A stretch of DNA of 6,379 bases from assembly GCA_003131925.1 (NCBI GenBank), contig PKWC01000089.1, positions 1-6,379 on the forward strand. The letters run 5' to 3'. A program made the position numbers and the translations under genes. Shown here piece after piece: positions 1 to 5,787 of the stretch. How positions within the stretch are numbered: position 1 is the stretch's first letter; each line of letters begins with the position of its first letter. This stretch comes from Alphaproteobacteria bacterium. GTDB lineage: Bacteria > Pseudomonadota > Alphaproteobacteria > Micropepsales > Micropepsaceae. A model generated the notes under the pieces. It was given only the letters and a program-made list of their open reading frames with translations. It was not told the DNA's origin and ran no database searches.

Positions 1-343
1 GAGGAATTGCAGGTTTGATGAAAAGGCCAGGTCCGCCGTCGGAACCAGACCACACAAGCTTGTTCGATGGGACGAATGATGGAAGTGGGAACGATTGCTG
101 CGGCAGACTGACCGCCGCCCCGCAAGATACGCCGCAGATGCAATTCTGCTTCTCGTTGCAAGGCACGTTCTTCTGCTTCTCCGGGACGATATGCCGGGCC
201 ATGCCGTGATCGAGCATCTGCATGGACGGGCAGTCGCACGGGCCACGCGAAGCGGATGCCTCGACAACCGGCGCGGTCGCGATAAAGACTGCGAGCGCCA
301 ACATCGCTGCCACAAGTCTTTGCGCTATGGCCTGCATCAACAT
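1..343 (-). CDS. Small exported Cys/Met/His-rich protein, possibly metal-related (3' end beyond left edge)
   Basis: The frame read leftward from ATG at 343-341 stays open for 114 codons to the window edge. The N-terminus looks like a Sec signal peptide: Arg9, a hydrophobic core at about residues 10-27, and a likely cleavage site after the Ala-Ser-Ala at 29-31. The mature part has six cysteines (36, 38, 62, 68, 70, 74), arranged as CxC, then C-x5-CxC-x3-C, plus Met41, Met43, His46, Met48 and His51. Small periplasmic proteins of this look occur beside copper/silver/cadmium efflux or oxidase genes in alphaproteobacteria, so a metal-binding or metal-response role is plausible, but this is recall and not a search. 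A second in-frame ATG at 337-335 is an equally good start, and neither has a clear Shine-Dalgarno. Any partner genes would lie to the left, outside the window. Confidence 0.6.
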   Translation of the reverse strand, partial: MLMQAIAQRLVAAMLALAVFIATAPVVEASASRGPCDCPSMQMLDHGMARHIVPEKQKNVPCNEKQNCICGVSCGAAVSLPQQSFPLPSFVPSNKLVWSGSDGGPGLFIKPAIP

Positions 344-422
344 GGTTCGGACAATAAGCCCAGGTGATTTCGCTTTCAAGCATGCCCGCGCAGGATGAAT
401 AATTCGTGATCCTAGCCGACGT

Positions 423-440
423 TGCACTCAAGTGCGTGCA
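423..440. repeat. Small overlapping inverted repeats in the 344-512 gap
   Basis: GCACT (424-428) and AGTGC (431-435) form a dyad around a 2-nt centre. TGCAC (423-427) and GTGCA (436-440) form a second, overlapping dyad. The site lies between two divergently transcribed genes, so it could be an operator, but it is short enough to be chance. Confidence 0.25.
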
Positions 441-454
441 GGCTGAATTTCCAT

Positions 455-485
455 ATTGAACAGGCGCGGCAACCATCTAAGTCAA
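455..485 (-). promoter_or_regulatory. Weak leftward promoter candidate for the exported Cys-rich gene
   Basis: On the minus strand TTGACT (485-480) is followed after 19 nt by TTCAAT (460-455), about 110 nt before the ATG at 343. The -35 matches consensus well; the -10 matches at four of six positions. A 19-nt spacer is longer than usual and is the spacing of promoters activated by MerR-family metal regulators, but I see no convincing dyad inside the spacer. Treat as a suggestion only. Confidence 0.2.
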
Positions 486-512
486 AGTTTGTAACCCTTC
501 TGCTGCCTCTGC

Positions 513-1682
513 TTGCAACGAGCTTCGACGTTTCTGTTTCAGTTCCTTCGTGATCGCTCACACGACTTAGCCGCGCTCAGCCTCGATCACCGACCGCCCG
601 CGCCATTCCCAAGTGGCGATGTGTATCTGCTCAGCTCCGCGCTACAGAAGGCAATCAGGCGCAATGACCTCGCGGTGGCACGCCGAGCCGGTTTCCAGCT
701 GCTTGCCGTCGATCCCGCGCGCCTCTGGCGTCGTATCATGACCGTCGGTCTCGAAGACATAGGGATCGGAGACACGACCGTCGCCACAGAACTTGTCAGC
801 CTCGCTACGCTGAAAGCAGGGCGTCGAGTCGTTGGTGGAGATCGGGCCGCGCTCGAAGCGGTGCTCGTACGAGCATGCGCGGCCATCAAAGATCGGACCG
901 GAGATCATCTCGCGTCCGTGTTGCACCGCGAGCCAATAGATGCAGCAGACGCGGCGGCGCTCAATCGAGCTTCACAGAACGCCCTTGCGGCGATCATCGC
1001 CTCATCGCAACTCCCGTGGACACGGCGCGTCCGTGCCGCAGCCCTGCTGAGCGGGCGTAACAGCGGACGATATTCGACGGCACGGACCTCGACCCTCTCG
1101 GGAGTGTTTGCCGACCTCGGCGTGTCGGACATGCTGATAGCTGCGTGTTCCGCGTATGCTTCGCGCTCGCGCGATCCGCTTTCGGTGTTGGTGCCAATGG
1201 CCTGGCTTCTCTCCGTGCCAGGGCGCACAAAGAAGACGAGCGTAACGGTGCGATCTCTGCCCGAACCGGAAATAATCGGGGAGTGGCCCGCGTATGCGCT
1301 CGATCCGCTCCACACACGCTCGGGTCGGCGCGCGGTTGATTTATGGGTCCGCTCGTACCTGACGAGACAACCGTTTAGTTCTTCCCAGGTCGCGGCGGCG
1401 CTCTGGAACGGCGAGAGCGCGGCGTGCGACAGGACGCTGGCGTGGCCATTGGCGAACGAGATACGGCAGCGCGCCCACCGCGCAGACTTGCTGTTCCGAG
1501 GCGTCCCGCCCGATCACCTCGACGAATTGGGCCTCTGGATCGTCAATAACTGGCCTGCACTGACATGCGCGCGCCGTGCGGCCTTGTCGAGCGCGATACG
1601 GGGTTCGGTGAAGCTCGCAGAAGCCTCGGAACAGGCAAACCTTCCTTTACCTGTTCCGGAGAGGCCGCAGCGCCGTGGATAG
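513..1682 (+). CDS. Uncharacterised 389-aa protein with a RarA/MgsA C-domain-like N-terminal region, coupled to a recombinase gene
   Basis: The product is probably cytoplasmic, with no signal peptide or convincing membrane segment. Residues about 37-90 (tyrosine-leucine then SALQKAIRRND, LLAVDPARLWRRI, LEDIGIGD) follow the pattern of the oligomerisation domain that comes after the ATPase in RarA/MgsA clamp-loader-like proteins: SALxKxxR, a helix, xRRLxxxxxEDxGxxD. No P-loop is present, so this is not a complete RarA; it would be a stand-alone relative of that domain with about 290 further residues I cannot assign. Residues 262-285 are also conserved-looking (DPLHTRSGRRAV). The likely start is TTG at 513, the first start codon after an in-frame TAA at 492-494, but no good Shine-Dalgarno precedes it; GTG at Val37 is an alternative. 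Its last 8 bases overlap the recombinase start, so the two are probably cotranslated. A role in DNA replication or recombination is inference. Confidence 0.75.
   Translation: MQRASTFLFQFLRDRSHDLAALSLDHRPPAPFPSGDVYLLSSALQKAIRRNDLAVARRAGFQLLAVDPARLWRRIMTVGLEDIGIGDTTVATELVSLATLKAGRRVVGGDRAALEAVLVRACAAIKDRTGDHLASVLHREPIDAADAAALNRASQNALAAIIASSQLPWTRRVRAAALLSGRNSGRYSTARTSTLSGVFADLGVSDMLIAACSAYASRSRDPLSVLVPMAWLLSVPGRTKKTSVTVRSLPEPEIIGEWPAYALDPLHTRSGRRAVDLWVRSYLTRQPFSSSQVAAALWNGESAACDRTLAWPLANEIRQRAHRADLLFRGVPPDHLDELGLWIVNNWPALTCARRAALSSAIRGSVKLAEASEQANLPLPVPERPQRRG
1658..1664 (+). promoter_or_regulatory. Shine-Dalgarno that fixes the GTG start of the recombinase
   Basis: GGAGAGG lies 10 nt before GTG at 1675, inside the end of the upstream gene. 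It supports the non-ATG start and an arrangement where the ribosome ending at TAG (1680-1682) reinitiates at the overlapping GTG. Confidence 0.6.
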
Positions 1683-2337
1683 CCAACGCTTCGTCGCCTA
1701 TTTCAGGGTCAGCACGGACCGCCAGGGCCGATCCGGTCTCGGCTTGGACGCCCAACGCGAGGCCGTCGTGCAGTTCCTTGCGGGGCGCAGCGCGACGATC
1801 ATCGCCGAGTACGTGGAAATCGAGAGCGGCGGCAAGAATGACCGACCCAAGCTGCGCGACGCTATCGCGGCGTGTCAGCGCGAAAAGGCAGTCCTCCTCA
1901 TTGCCAAGCTGGATCGTCTAGCGCGTAGCGTCCTTTTCATTGCCAACCTGATGGATAGCGAGACGGAGTTTGTGGCGGTGGACATGCCGCATGCCAGCCG
2001 GTTCGTTCTCCATGTCCTAGCGGCCGTCGCCGAGCACGAACGCCAGGTCATCGGTGAGCGAACGAAAGCCGCGCTGGCGGCCGCGAAGGCCCGCGGAGTT
2101 CGGCTAGGTTTGAACGGAGCTCGACTTGCCGTCAAGCACAAAACTGAGGCCGCCTCTTTCGCGATGGAAATGCGGGGGGCCATTATGGTTGCGCTCGATG
2201 CAGGCGCGCGAACAACCGAGCAGATTGCGGGCCACTTTAATGCTGCCGGCATTCCGTCCCGACAGGGTGGTCGCTGGCATCCAGCAAGCGTAGCGCGCAT
2301 CCTTCGGCGGCTGCATATCTCGTGCCGCCTGCAATGA
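1675..2337 (+). CDS. Serine recombinase, resolvase/invertase family (220 aa)
   Basis: This is a site-specific DNA recombinase that cuts and rejoins DNA through a covalent 5'-phosphoserine link. The resolvase catalytic domain spans about residues 5-145. YFRVSTDRQ at 9-17 contains nucleophile Ser13 and Arg11, equivalent to Ser10/Arg8 of gamma-delta resolvase. The segment with SGGKNDRP (51-58) supplies a further active-site Arg (Arg57). AKLDRLARS (77-85) carries the Asp80/Arg81/Arg84 set. VDMPHASRF and the helix EHERQVIGERTKAALAAAKA (120-139) are typical of this family. The C-terminal part (about 175-212) resembles a helix-turn-helix DNA-binding region: TTEQIAGHFNAAGIPSRQGG followed by ASVARILRRL. 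The length suits small resolvases, not phage-type large serine integrases. All catalytic residues I can check are present, so it may be active. It is probably a resolvase or element-mobility enzyme; its target site is not identified here. Confidence 0.93.
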   Translation: MDSQRFVAYFRVSTDRQGRSGLGLDAQREAVVQFLAGRSATIIAEYVEIESGGKNDRPKLRDAIAACQREKAVLLIAKLDRLARSVLFIANLMDSETEFVAVDMPHASRFVLHVLAAVAEHERQVIGERTKAALAAAKARGVRLGLNGARLAVKHKTEAASFAMEMRGAIMVALDAGARTTEQIAGHFNAAGIPSRQGGRWHPASVARILRRLHISCRLQ

Positions 2338-2384
2338 CGCGCACGTAAGGCTCTGTTTGTTTGACTTCTCCAACGGCGCGCTCC

Positions 2385-2868
2385 AGGCAAATCGATCAGT
2401 TCGACATAAGCTTTGCAATCCGCCGCTTCGCCCGGCGTGAGGAGGAAGGCGATGGGCCTGCCTCTGGCATCACTGAGACAATGAACTTTACTGGTGAACC
2501 CGCCCCGCGAGCGGCCAAGAGCTCGTCCATGAATCCCCTTTTTCCGCCCGCTGCCGAGACATGGGCGCGAACCGATGTGGAATCGATGTTGTAGTGACCG
2601 CTTTCCGCATCGTCTCGGCGAGAGCGATGGCCACGCTCTCCCAGACACCAGAACCGCTCCATCGCCGAAAGCGCCGGTAGATCGAGTTCCAGTTGCCATA
2701 CTTCTCCGGCACATCCCGCCATGGCGTGCCGCAACGCAGTCGCCACAGAATGCCATTGATAATGTTGCGATTATCCTCGGGTGGTCGGCCCCGGCCACGC
2801 TTGCCGGCCTCACGTTCGACCGGCAACAAACCCTTCAATATCCACAGTACGCTCCGATGCTGAGCCAT
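2385..2868 (-). pseudogene. IS5-type transposase remnant, frameshifted and 3'-truncated
   Basis: Three consecutive minus-strand frames give one transposase. Frame one (ATG at 2868) encodes the N-terminal helix-turn-helix part, with NIINGILWRLRCGTPWRDVP, GNWNSIYRRFRRW and ALAETM. The frame changes at about 2607, where one G seems missing (ATGCGG where ATGGCGG would keep frame), and continues as ESGHYNIDSTSVRAHVSAAGG, which holds the first catalytic Asp. It changes again at the A5-G4 run (2543-2535) and continues as GRSRGGFTSKVHCLSDARGRP and EAADCKAYVELIDLP. Similarity stops near 2385, before the expected DKGYD-type motif with the second catalytic Asp and before the catalytic Glu. About 100 C-terminal residues are missing, so it cannot encode an active enzyme. 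I could not pair terminal inverted repeats or a target duplication. Confidence 0.85.
2535..2543 (-). other. A5-G4 homopolymer at the second transposase frame change
   Basis: On the minus strand the run AAAAAGGGG sits exactly where the coding frame must move by -1 to join the DST-containing part to the GRSRGG part. Many IS5-family elements make their transposase by programmed -1 frameshifting on A-rich slippery sites, so this could be an ancestral slip site. A simple one-base loss in the homopolymer explains it equally well. Confidence 0.35.
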
Positions 2869-3007
2869 CCCTGAATCGTAGTGACGTTATCTACAGGTCG
2901 ACCATTTTCATCCGTCGCGCGCGAGCCAGCAGTCCGGCCACCCTAGCTCAACCAAACCCGGATTTGCCCGTTCCTGGATTCCTCTAAAACGATGTATCCT
3001 GAAAGGC
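2869..3007. other. Gap between IS remnant and nuclease-ATPase gene; presumed promoter region
   Basis: No gene is visible here. It must hold the promoter of the rightward gene and the outer end of the IS fragment, but no strong -35/-10 pair is evident; TTGCCC (2964-2969) with TAAAAC (2985-2990) is a poor candidate with a 15-nt spacer. GGTCGACC (2897-2904) is a short perfect palindrome of unknown meaning. CTAG at 2943-2946 is the kind of target some IS5 elements use, but I found no matching partner. Confidence 0.3.
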
Positions 3008-5485
3008 ATGACAGAGGATTCTGACAAGGGTGCACGTGTAATTATCGCCCTAGATGCCCCCCTACTGACTGAGGGAGACGTCGAAGACAACGTCATTGCT
3101 CCGATCTTACGGGGCGCGAATTATTTGGAGATTCCCTCGCGTCACATAAAGAGCAAGGCGTATTTAGCTCCAGCTGTCCTAGACAAGGTTAGCGGGAAAA
3201 CTCACGGGTACTACCCTGACTACTCCATCTGGGAAAAATCCCTTCCAGTTCTAATTGTCGAAGCGAAATCGCCCGATGTCGCTGCTGAAGTTGGCTACCG
3301 CGAAGCGTCGCTATATGCCCGCCATTTGAACCAGGAATACCGCTCAGACCTCAACCCCTGCCGATATATTCTCTCTTGCAACGGAACTCATGTCTTGGTC
3401 GGCACCTGGGACTCAAAACCAGAACTGGAATACAAAGTATCCGATCTGACGATTGGATCGCCCGCTCTACAGAGGTTGCGAGAGTATTTGCACTACCGTG
3501 TGTTGCAGTCCCACGCACAGCTCTGCCTGTCACGCATAAAGATCAAAGTTGCGGTAACTCCGTTCAATACCCTAACCGGCGGTTCGGAACTGTCTCGTTC
3601 TAGAAAACCTTTCAATACATTTGCCGTCGATCTCGCACCTGTTCTGCGAAAGTACTTCACCTCATCTTCACAGAATTCTGATCCCGACATTTACCAGCGT
3701 GGATATGTTGGCTCAGACGAAGTGACACGTTACGATCAGGTACTTGAATCACTTCTCAAGGATCGACTCCCAGGTCATCGCGGCTCCGTTGTTGCCGAGC
3801 TTGAGCCAACCAAAAAGAGTGAACCAAAGCTAACCGGGGCAATTCGGGATTTCAGCAAAAATCATCCGCTCGAAGGGCAACTGCAACTTGTTACCGGTGG
3901 AGTGGGTGTTGGCAAATCCCTATTCGCGCGTCGTTACAAGGAATTGCTGCAACGCCCAGAGTTGGCGGCAAGCACTTATTGGGCATTCATTGATTTTAAC
4001 ACCGCACCACCCTCACTCAACACGGCCGAGAGGTGGCTGTGTGAAGCCTTCCTTGAGAGTTTTCAAAGCGAAAATGCGAATTGTGATCCATATGAAGAGC
4101 AACACTTGAATAGACTTTTCGCGCCGGACCTGAAGCAGCAGAAGGGAATTTATGACCAGCTACGAAAAATCAATCCTGACCAAGCCGCTCTCCAACGTGC
4201 CCACGATCTTGCATCGTGGAAAGCCGATCCAGAACGATTTGCGGCTGGACTCTGTCGCTATTTGTGCGGAGATCGCGGTGAGACCGTTGTCGTTGTCATG
4301 GACAACGTCGACAAGCAAGACCTTCAACAACAGCTCACAGCGTTTCAGCTTTCCCTGTGGTTTATGAAGAAGACGCGGACATTTGTAATTTTGCAAATGC
4401 GTGACGAGACGTACGAGCGGTATAAAACCCAACGCCCATTGGACACGTTTCGTAGTGGCATAATCTTTCACATCTCCCCTCCCCGGTTCACCGATGTAGT
4501 AAGGAAGCGGTTGGAGCTCGGCCTTGAATATTTGGCCGCGCATGCAGCGGAGAAGCTCGAGTACGTTCTCGATAGTGGCGCTAGAATTGTGTACCCAAAA
4601 GGTTTGCTCGGCGAATTTCTGAAGGAAATCTACTTGGAGCTTTTTGGGCGACGGCGAAACATCTCCTGGATACTAGAAGGAATTGCGGGCCGTGACGTTA
4701 GGCGCGCGCTCGAAATGTTCGTCAGTATACTGAATTCAGGTCATTTAAGCGAAGAGGCAATCACGTCAAACGTGCGTGGCGCGAAGTCGATATTGATCCA
4801 GGAGCGTTTGGTATTGAAAATTCTTATGAGAACTGAATATCGCTTTTTTAGTAAAGGGAGCGGATTCATAACCAACATATTCGATTTCAATGATGACTGG
4901 GAGAATGGGAATAACTTTATATGCAGTGACATTCTGTACTGGCTTTTCCAGCATCGAAAGGTGGAGGGCGAAATCGGTCTCCAGGGTTACTTTAGTATGT
5001 CGCGACTTGCCGACGTGCTGCAATTAAGAGGGTATATTCGGTCCGACGTAAGAGCTGCATCCAACGAGCTGCTGCGGGGAGGTCTGATCGAGGCGGATCA
5101 ATTGAACACGGCCACCGTCAATTTCCAAGATTGCGTTAAGATAACTTCCTCTGGTTTCATACATCTCCGCATTCTCAGCTCGCGAATTGAATACCTCTAT
5201 GGAGTTCTTGCGTCCACTCCGATTACCGAGAGAAGAATCGCAGAGAGATTTGCCAATTATTTGAGCGTTGAAGCAAGAGAAGGGGACATAGCCGGTCGCC
5301 AAAAACTCAAGTGTGTCGAGGCATTCGAGAAATATCTTTCATTCAATTATCGTCGCCTTGCAGCAGACTCGCCGCTATTCGGGGCGGGAGAGACTGGGGC
5401 GAGCTATGTCATCTCTCAAATCCGTGAGGCGATCGCGCAATACAAGAATCCGGTTCGCAAGACCACAAATGAGCGCCTTCTATGA
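3008..5485 (+). CDS. HsdR-like PD-(D/E)XK nuclease / AAA+ or STAND-like ATPase / winged-helix fusion protein, putative defence effector
   Basis: This is an 825-aa soluble protein. (1) Residues about 20-135 form an HsdR_N-like PD-(D/E)XK nuclease: acidic helix TEGDVEDNVIAPIL, catalytic Asp71 in YYPDYSIW, Glu85 and Lys87 in VLIVEAKS, then a helix with EASLYARHL, where HsdR usually has QxxxYA. (2) Residues about 285-575 form an ATPase: Walker A GGVGVGKS (297-304), Walker B VVVVMDNVD (427-435, Asp432), VILQMRDETYERY (460-472) with Arg465 as a sensor-like Arg, and GRDVRRALEM (561-570), a sensor-2-like motif of Orc/Cdc6-type AAA+ and related STAND proteins. (3) Residues about 640-720 look like a winged helix (FSMSRLADVLQLRGYIRSDV, LLRGGLIEAD, VKITSSGFIHL), followed by a helical tail. 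Every key residue I can check is intact. It lacks HsdR's SF2 translocase motifs, so it is not a type I restriction subunit. I infer ATP-controlled DNA cleavage in phage or plasmid defence; no named system is assigned. ATG 3008 is the only good in-frame start, but AAAGG lies just one base upstream, so initiation may be weak or leaderless. Confidence 0.9.
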   Translation: MTEDSDKGARVIIALDAPLLTEGDVEDNVIAPILRGANYLEIPSRHIKSKAYLAPAVLDKVSGKTHGYYPDYSIWEKSLPVLIVEAKSPDVAAEVGYREASLYARHLNQEYRSDLNPCRYILSCNGTHVLVGTWDSKPELEYKVSDLTIGSPALQRLREYLHYRVLQSHAQLCLSRIKIKVAVTPFNTLTGGSELSRSRKPFNTFAVDLAPVLRKYFTSSSQNSDPDIYQRGYVGSDEVTRYDQVLESLLKDRLPGHRGSVVAELEPTKKSEPKLTGAIRDFSKNHPLEGQLQLVTGGVGVGKSLFARRYKELLQRPELAASTYWAFIDFNTAPPSLNTAERWLCEAFLESFQSENANCDPYEEQHLNRLFAPDLKQQKGIYDQLRKINPDQAALQRAHDLASWKADPERFAAGLCRYLCGDRGETVVVVMDNVDKQDLQQQLTAFQLSLWFMKKTRTFVILQMRDETYERYKTQRPLDTFRSGIIFHISPPRFTDVVRKRLELGLEYLAAHAAEKLEYVLDSGARIVYPKGLLGEFLKEIYLELFGRRRNISWILEGIAGRDVRRALEMFVSILNSGHLSEEAITSNVRGAKSILIQERLVLKILMRTEYRFFSKGSGFITNIFDFNDDWENGNNFICSDILYWLFQHRKVEGEIGLQGYFSMSRLADVLQLRGYIRSDVRAASNELLRGGLIEADQLNTATVNFQDCVKITSSGFIHLRILSSRIEYLYGVLASTPITERRIAERFANYLSVEAREGDIAGRQKLKCVEAFEKYLSFNYRRLAADSPLFGAGETGASYVISQIREAIAQYKNPVRKTTNERLL

Positions 5486-5729
5486 CGCTCAGGAGCCGGG
5501 GCTGCGCGGCGGAGTAGTGTTAAAGGCAAAAGTTTATGAGTTCGATCCGCATCACTATTCCTGCTTGAGAAATCGCGACCGTGAACCAATAGGACCGCTC
5601 AATGAGTCTCGGCGACCTGCTCAATCTGTGTCGCGAAAAACATCGGATGTGTCCCGTTCCATTGAAGCGGAAGGAAACTGCCATCGTCGAAGACCCCAGC
5701 GCCTATCCCATATCATCAAGAAATTCTGA
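5469..5729 (+). CDS. Possible small gene overlapping the nuclease-ATPase stop (doubtful, perhaps frameshifted)
   Basis: ATG at 5469 overlaps the end of the big gene by 17 nt, as a cotranslated downstream gene would. The first about 45 codons look like real protein (GLRGGVVLKAKVYEFDPHHY and so on, with ordinary codons). After about 5600 this frame becomes Arg/Ser-rich and implausible, while the frame beginning at 5602 becomes protein-like. One small gene with a one-base frameshift near 5593-5610 would explain both. I recognise no family, and the frame runs 27 nt into the antisense of the helicase gene, so the stop at 5729 is probably not native. Confidence 0.25.
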   Translation: MSAFYDAQEPGLRGGVVLKAKVYEFDPHHYSCLRNRDREPIGPLNESRRPAQSVSRKTSDVSRSIEAEGNCHRRRPQRLSHIIKKF

Positions 5730-5787
5730 CGCAGGATCGACCCCACTGACCATGAGACGGTCCCGGGCGCGGGTGCAGGCCACGTAG
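5602..5787 (+). CDS. Alternative small frame, possibly the second half of the same broken gene
   Basis: ATG at 5602 follows AGGA (5591-5594) at good spacing. The first about 36 codons (LGDLLNLCREKHRMCPVPLK and on to DPSAYP) have C/G-ending codons and a believable composition. From about 5700 it only mirrors the helicase gene on the other strand. Either it is a separate gene start that lost its 3' part when the helicase segment was joined, or it continues the frame that starts at 5469. No family recognised. Confidence 0.22.
   Translation: MSLGDLLNLCREKHRMCPVPLKRKETAIVEDPSAYPISSRNSDAGSTPLTMRRSRARVQAT

Noticed and set aside
15..367. Two overlapping plus-strand open frames at the left end
   Set aside because: They lie opposite a minus-strand frame with a clear signal peptide and ordered cysteines, and have no believable features of their own.
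587..1317. Several open minus-strand and alternative-frame stretches opposite the 389-aa gene
   Set aside because: They are typical antisense openness of a GC-rich gene: Arg/Ser/Ala-rich, low-complexity and with no recognisable motif, while the plus-strand frame has coherent composition and a coupled neighbour.
2350..2359. GGCTCTGTTT near the recombinase stop, resembling the first bases of the IS6100 terminal repeat
   Set aside because: The match ends after about nine bases and the following sequence does not continue the repeat. No partner end or IS6-type transposase is present.
1875..2813. A 312-aa minus-strand open frame spanning the recombinase antisense and part of the transposase
   Set aside because: Only its middle (the GRSRGG to ELIDLP part) is real transposase; the rest is out-of-frame IS sequence and the mirror of the recombinase gene. 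It is not one gene.
5313..5468. Open frame inside the end of the nuclease-ATPase gene, before the ATG at 5469
   Set aside because: It is out of frame with a strong coding gene and Arg-rich; only the part after 5469 has any coding character.
3008..5485. Type I restriction HsdR subunit as the identity of the big gene
   Set aside because: The N-terminal nuclease fits, but the SF2 helicase motor (DEAD-box-like motifs) is absent and replaced by an AAA+/STAND-like ATPase, and no hsdM or hsdS gene is adjacent.
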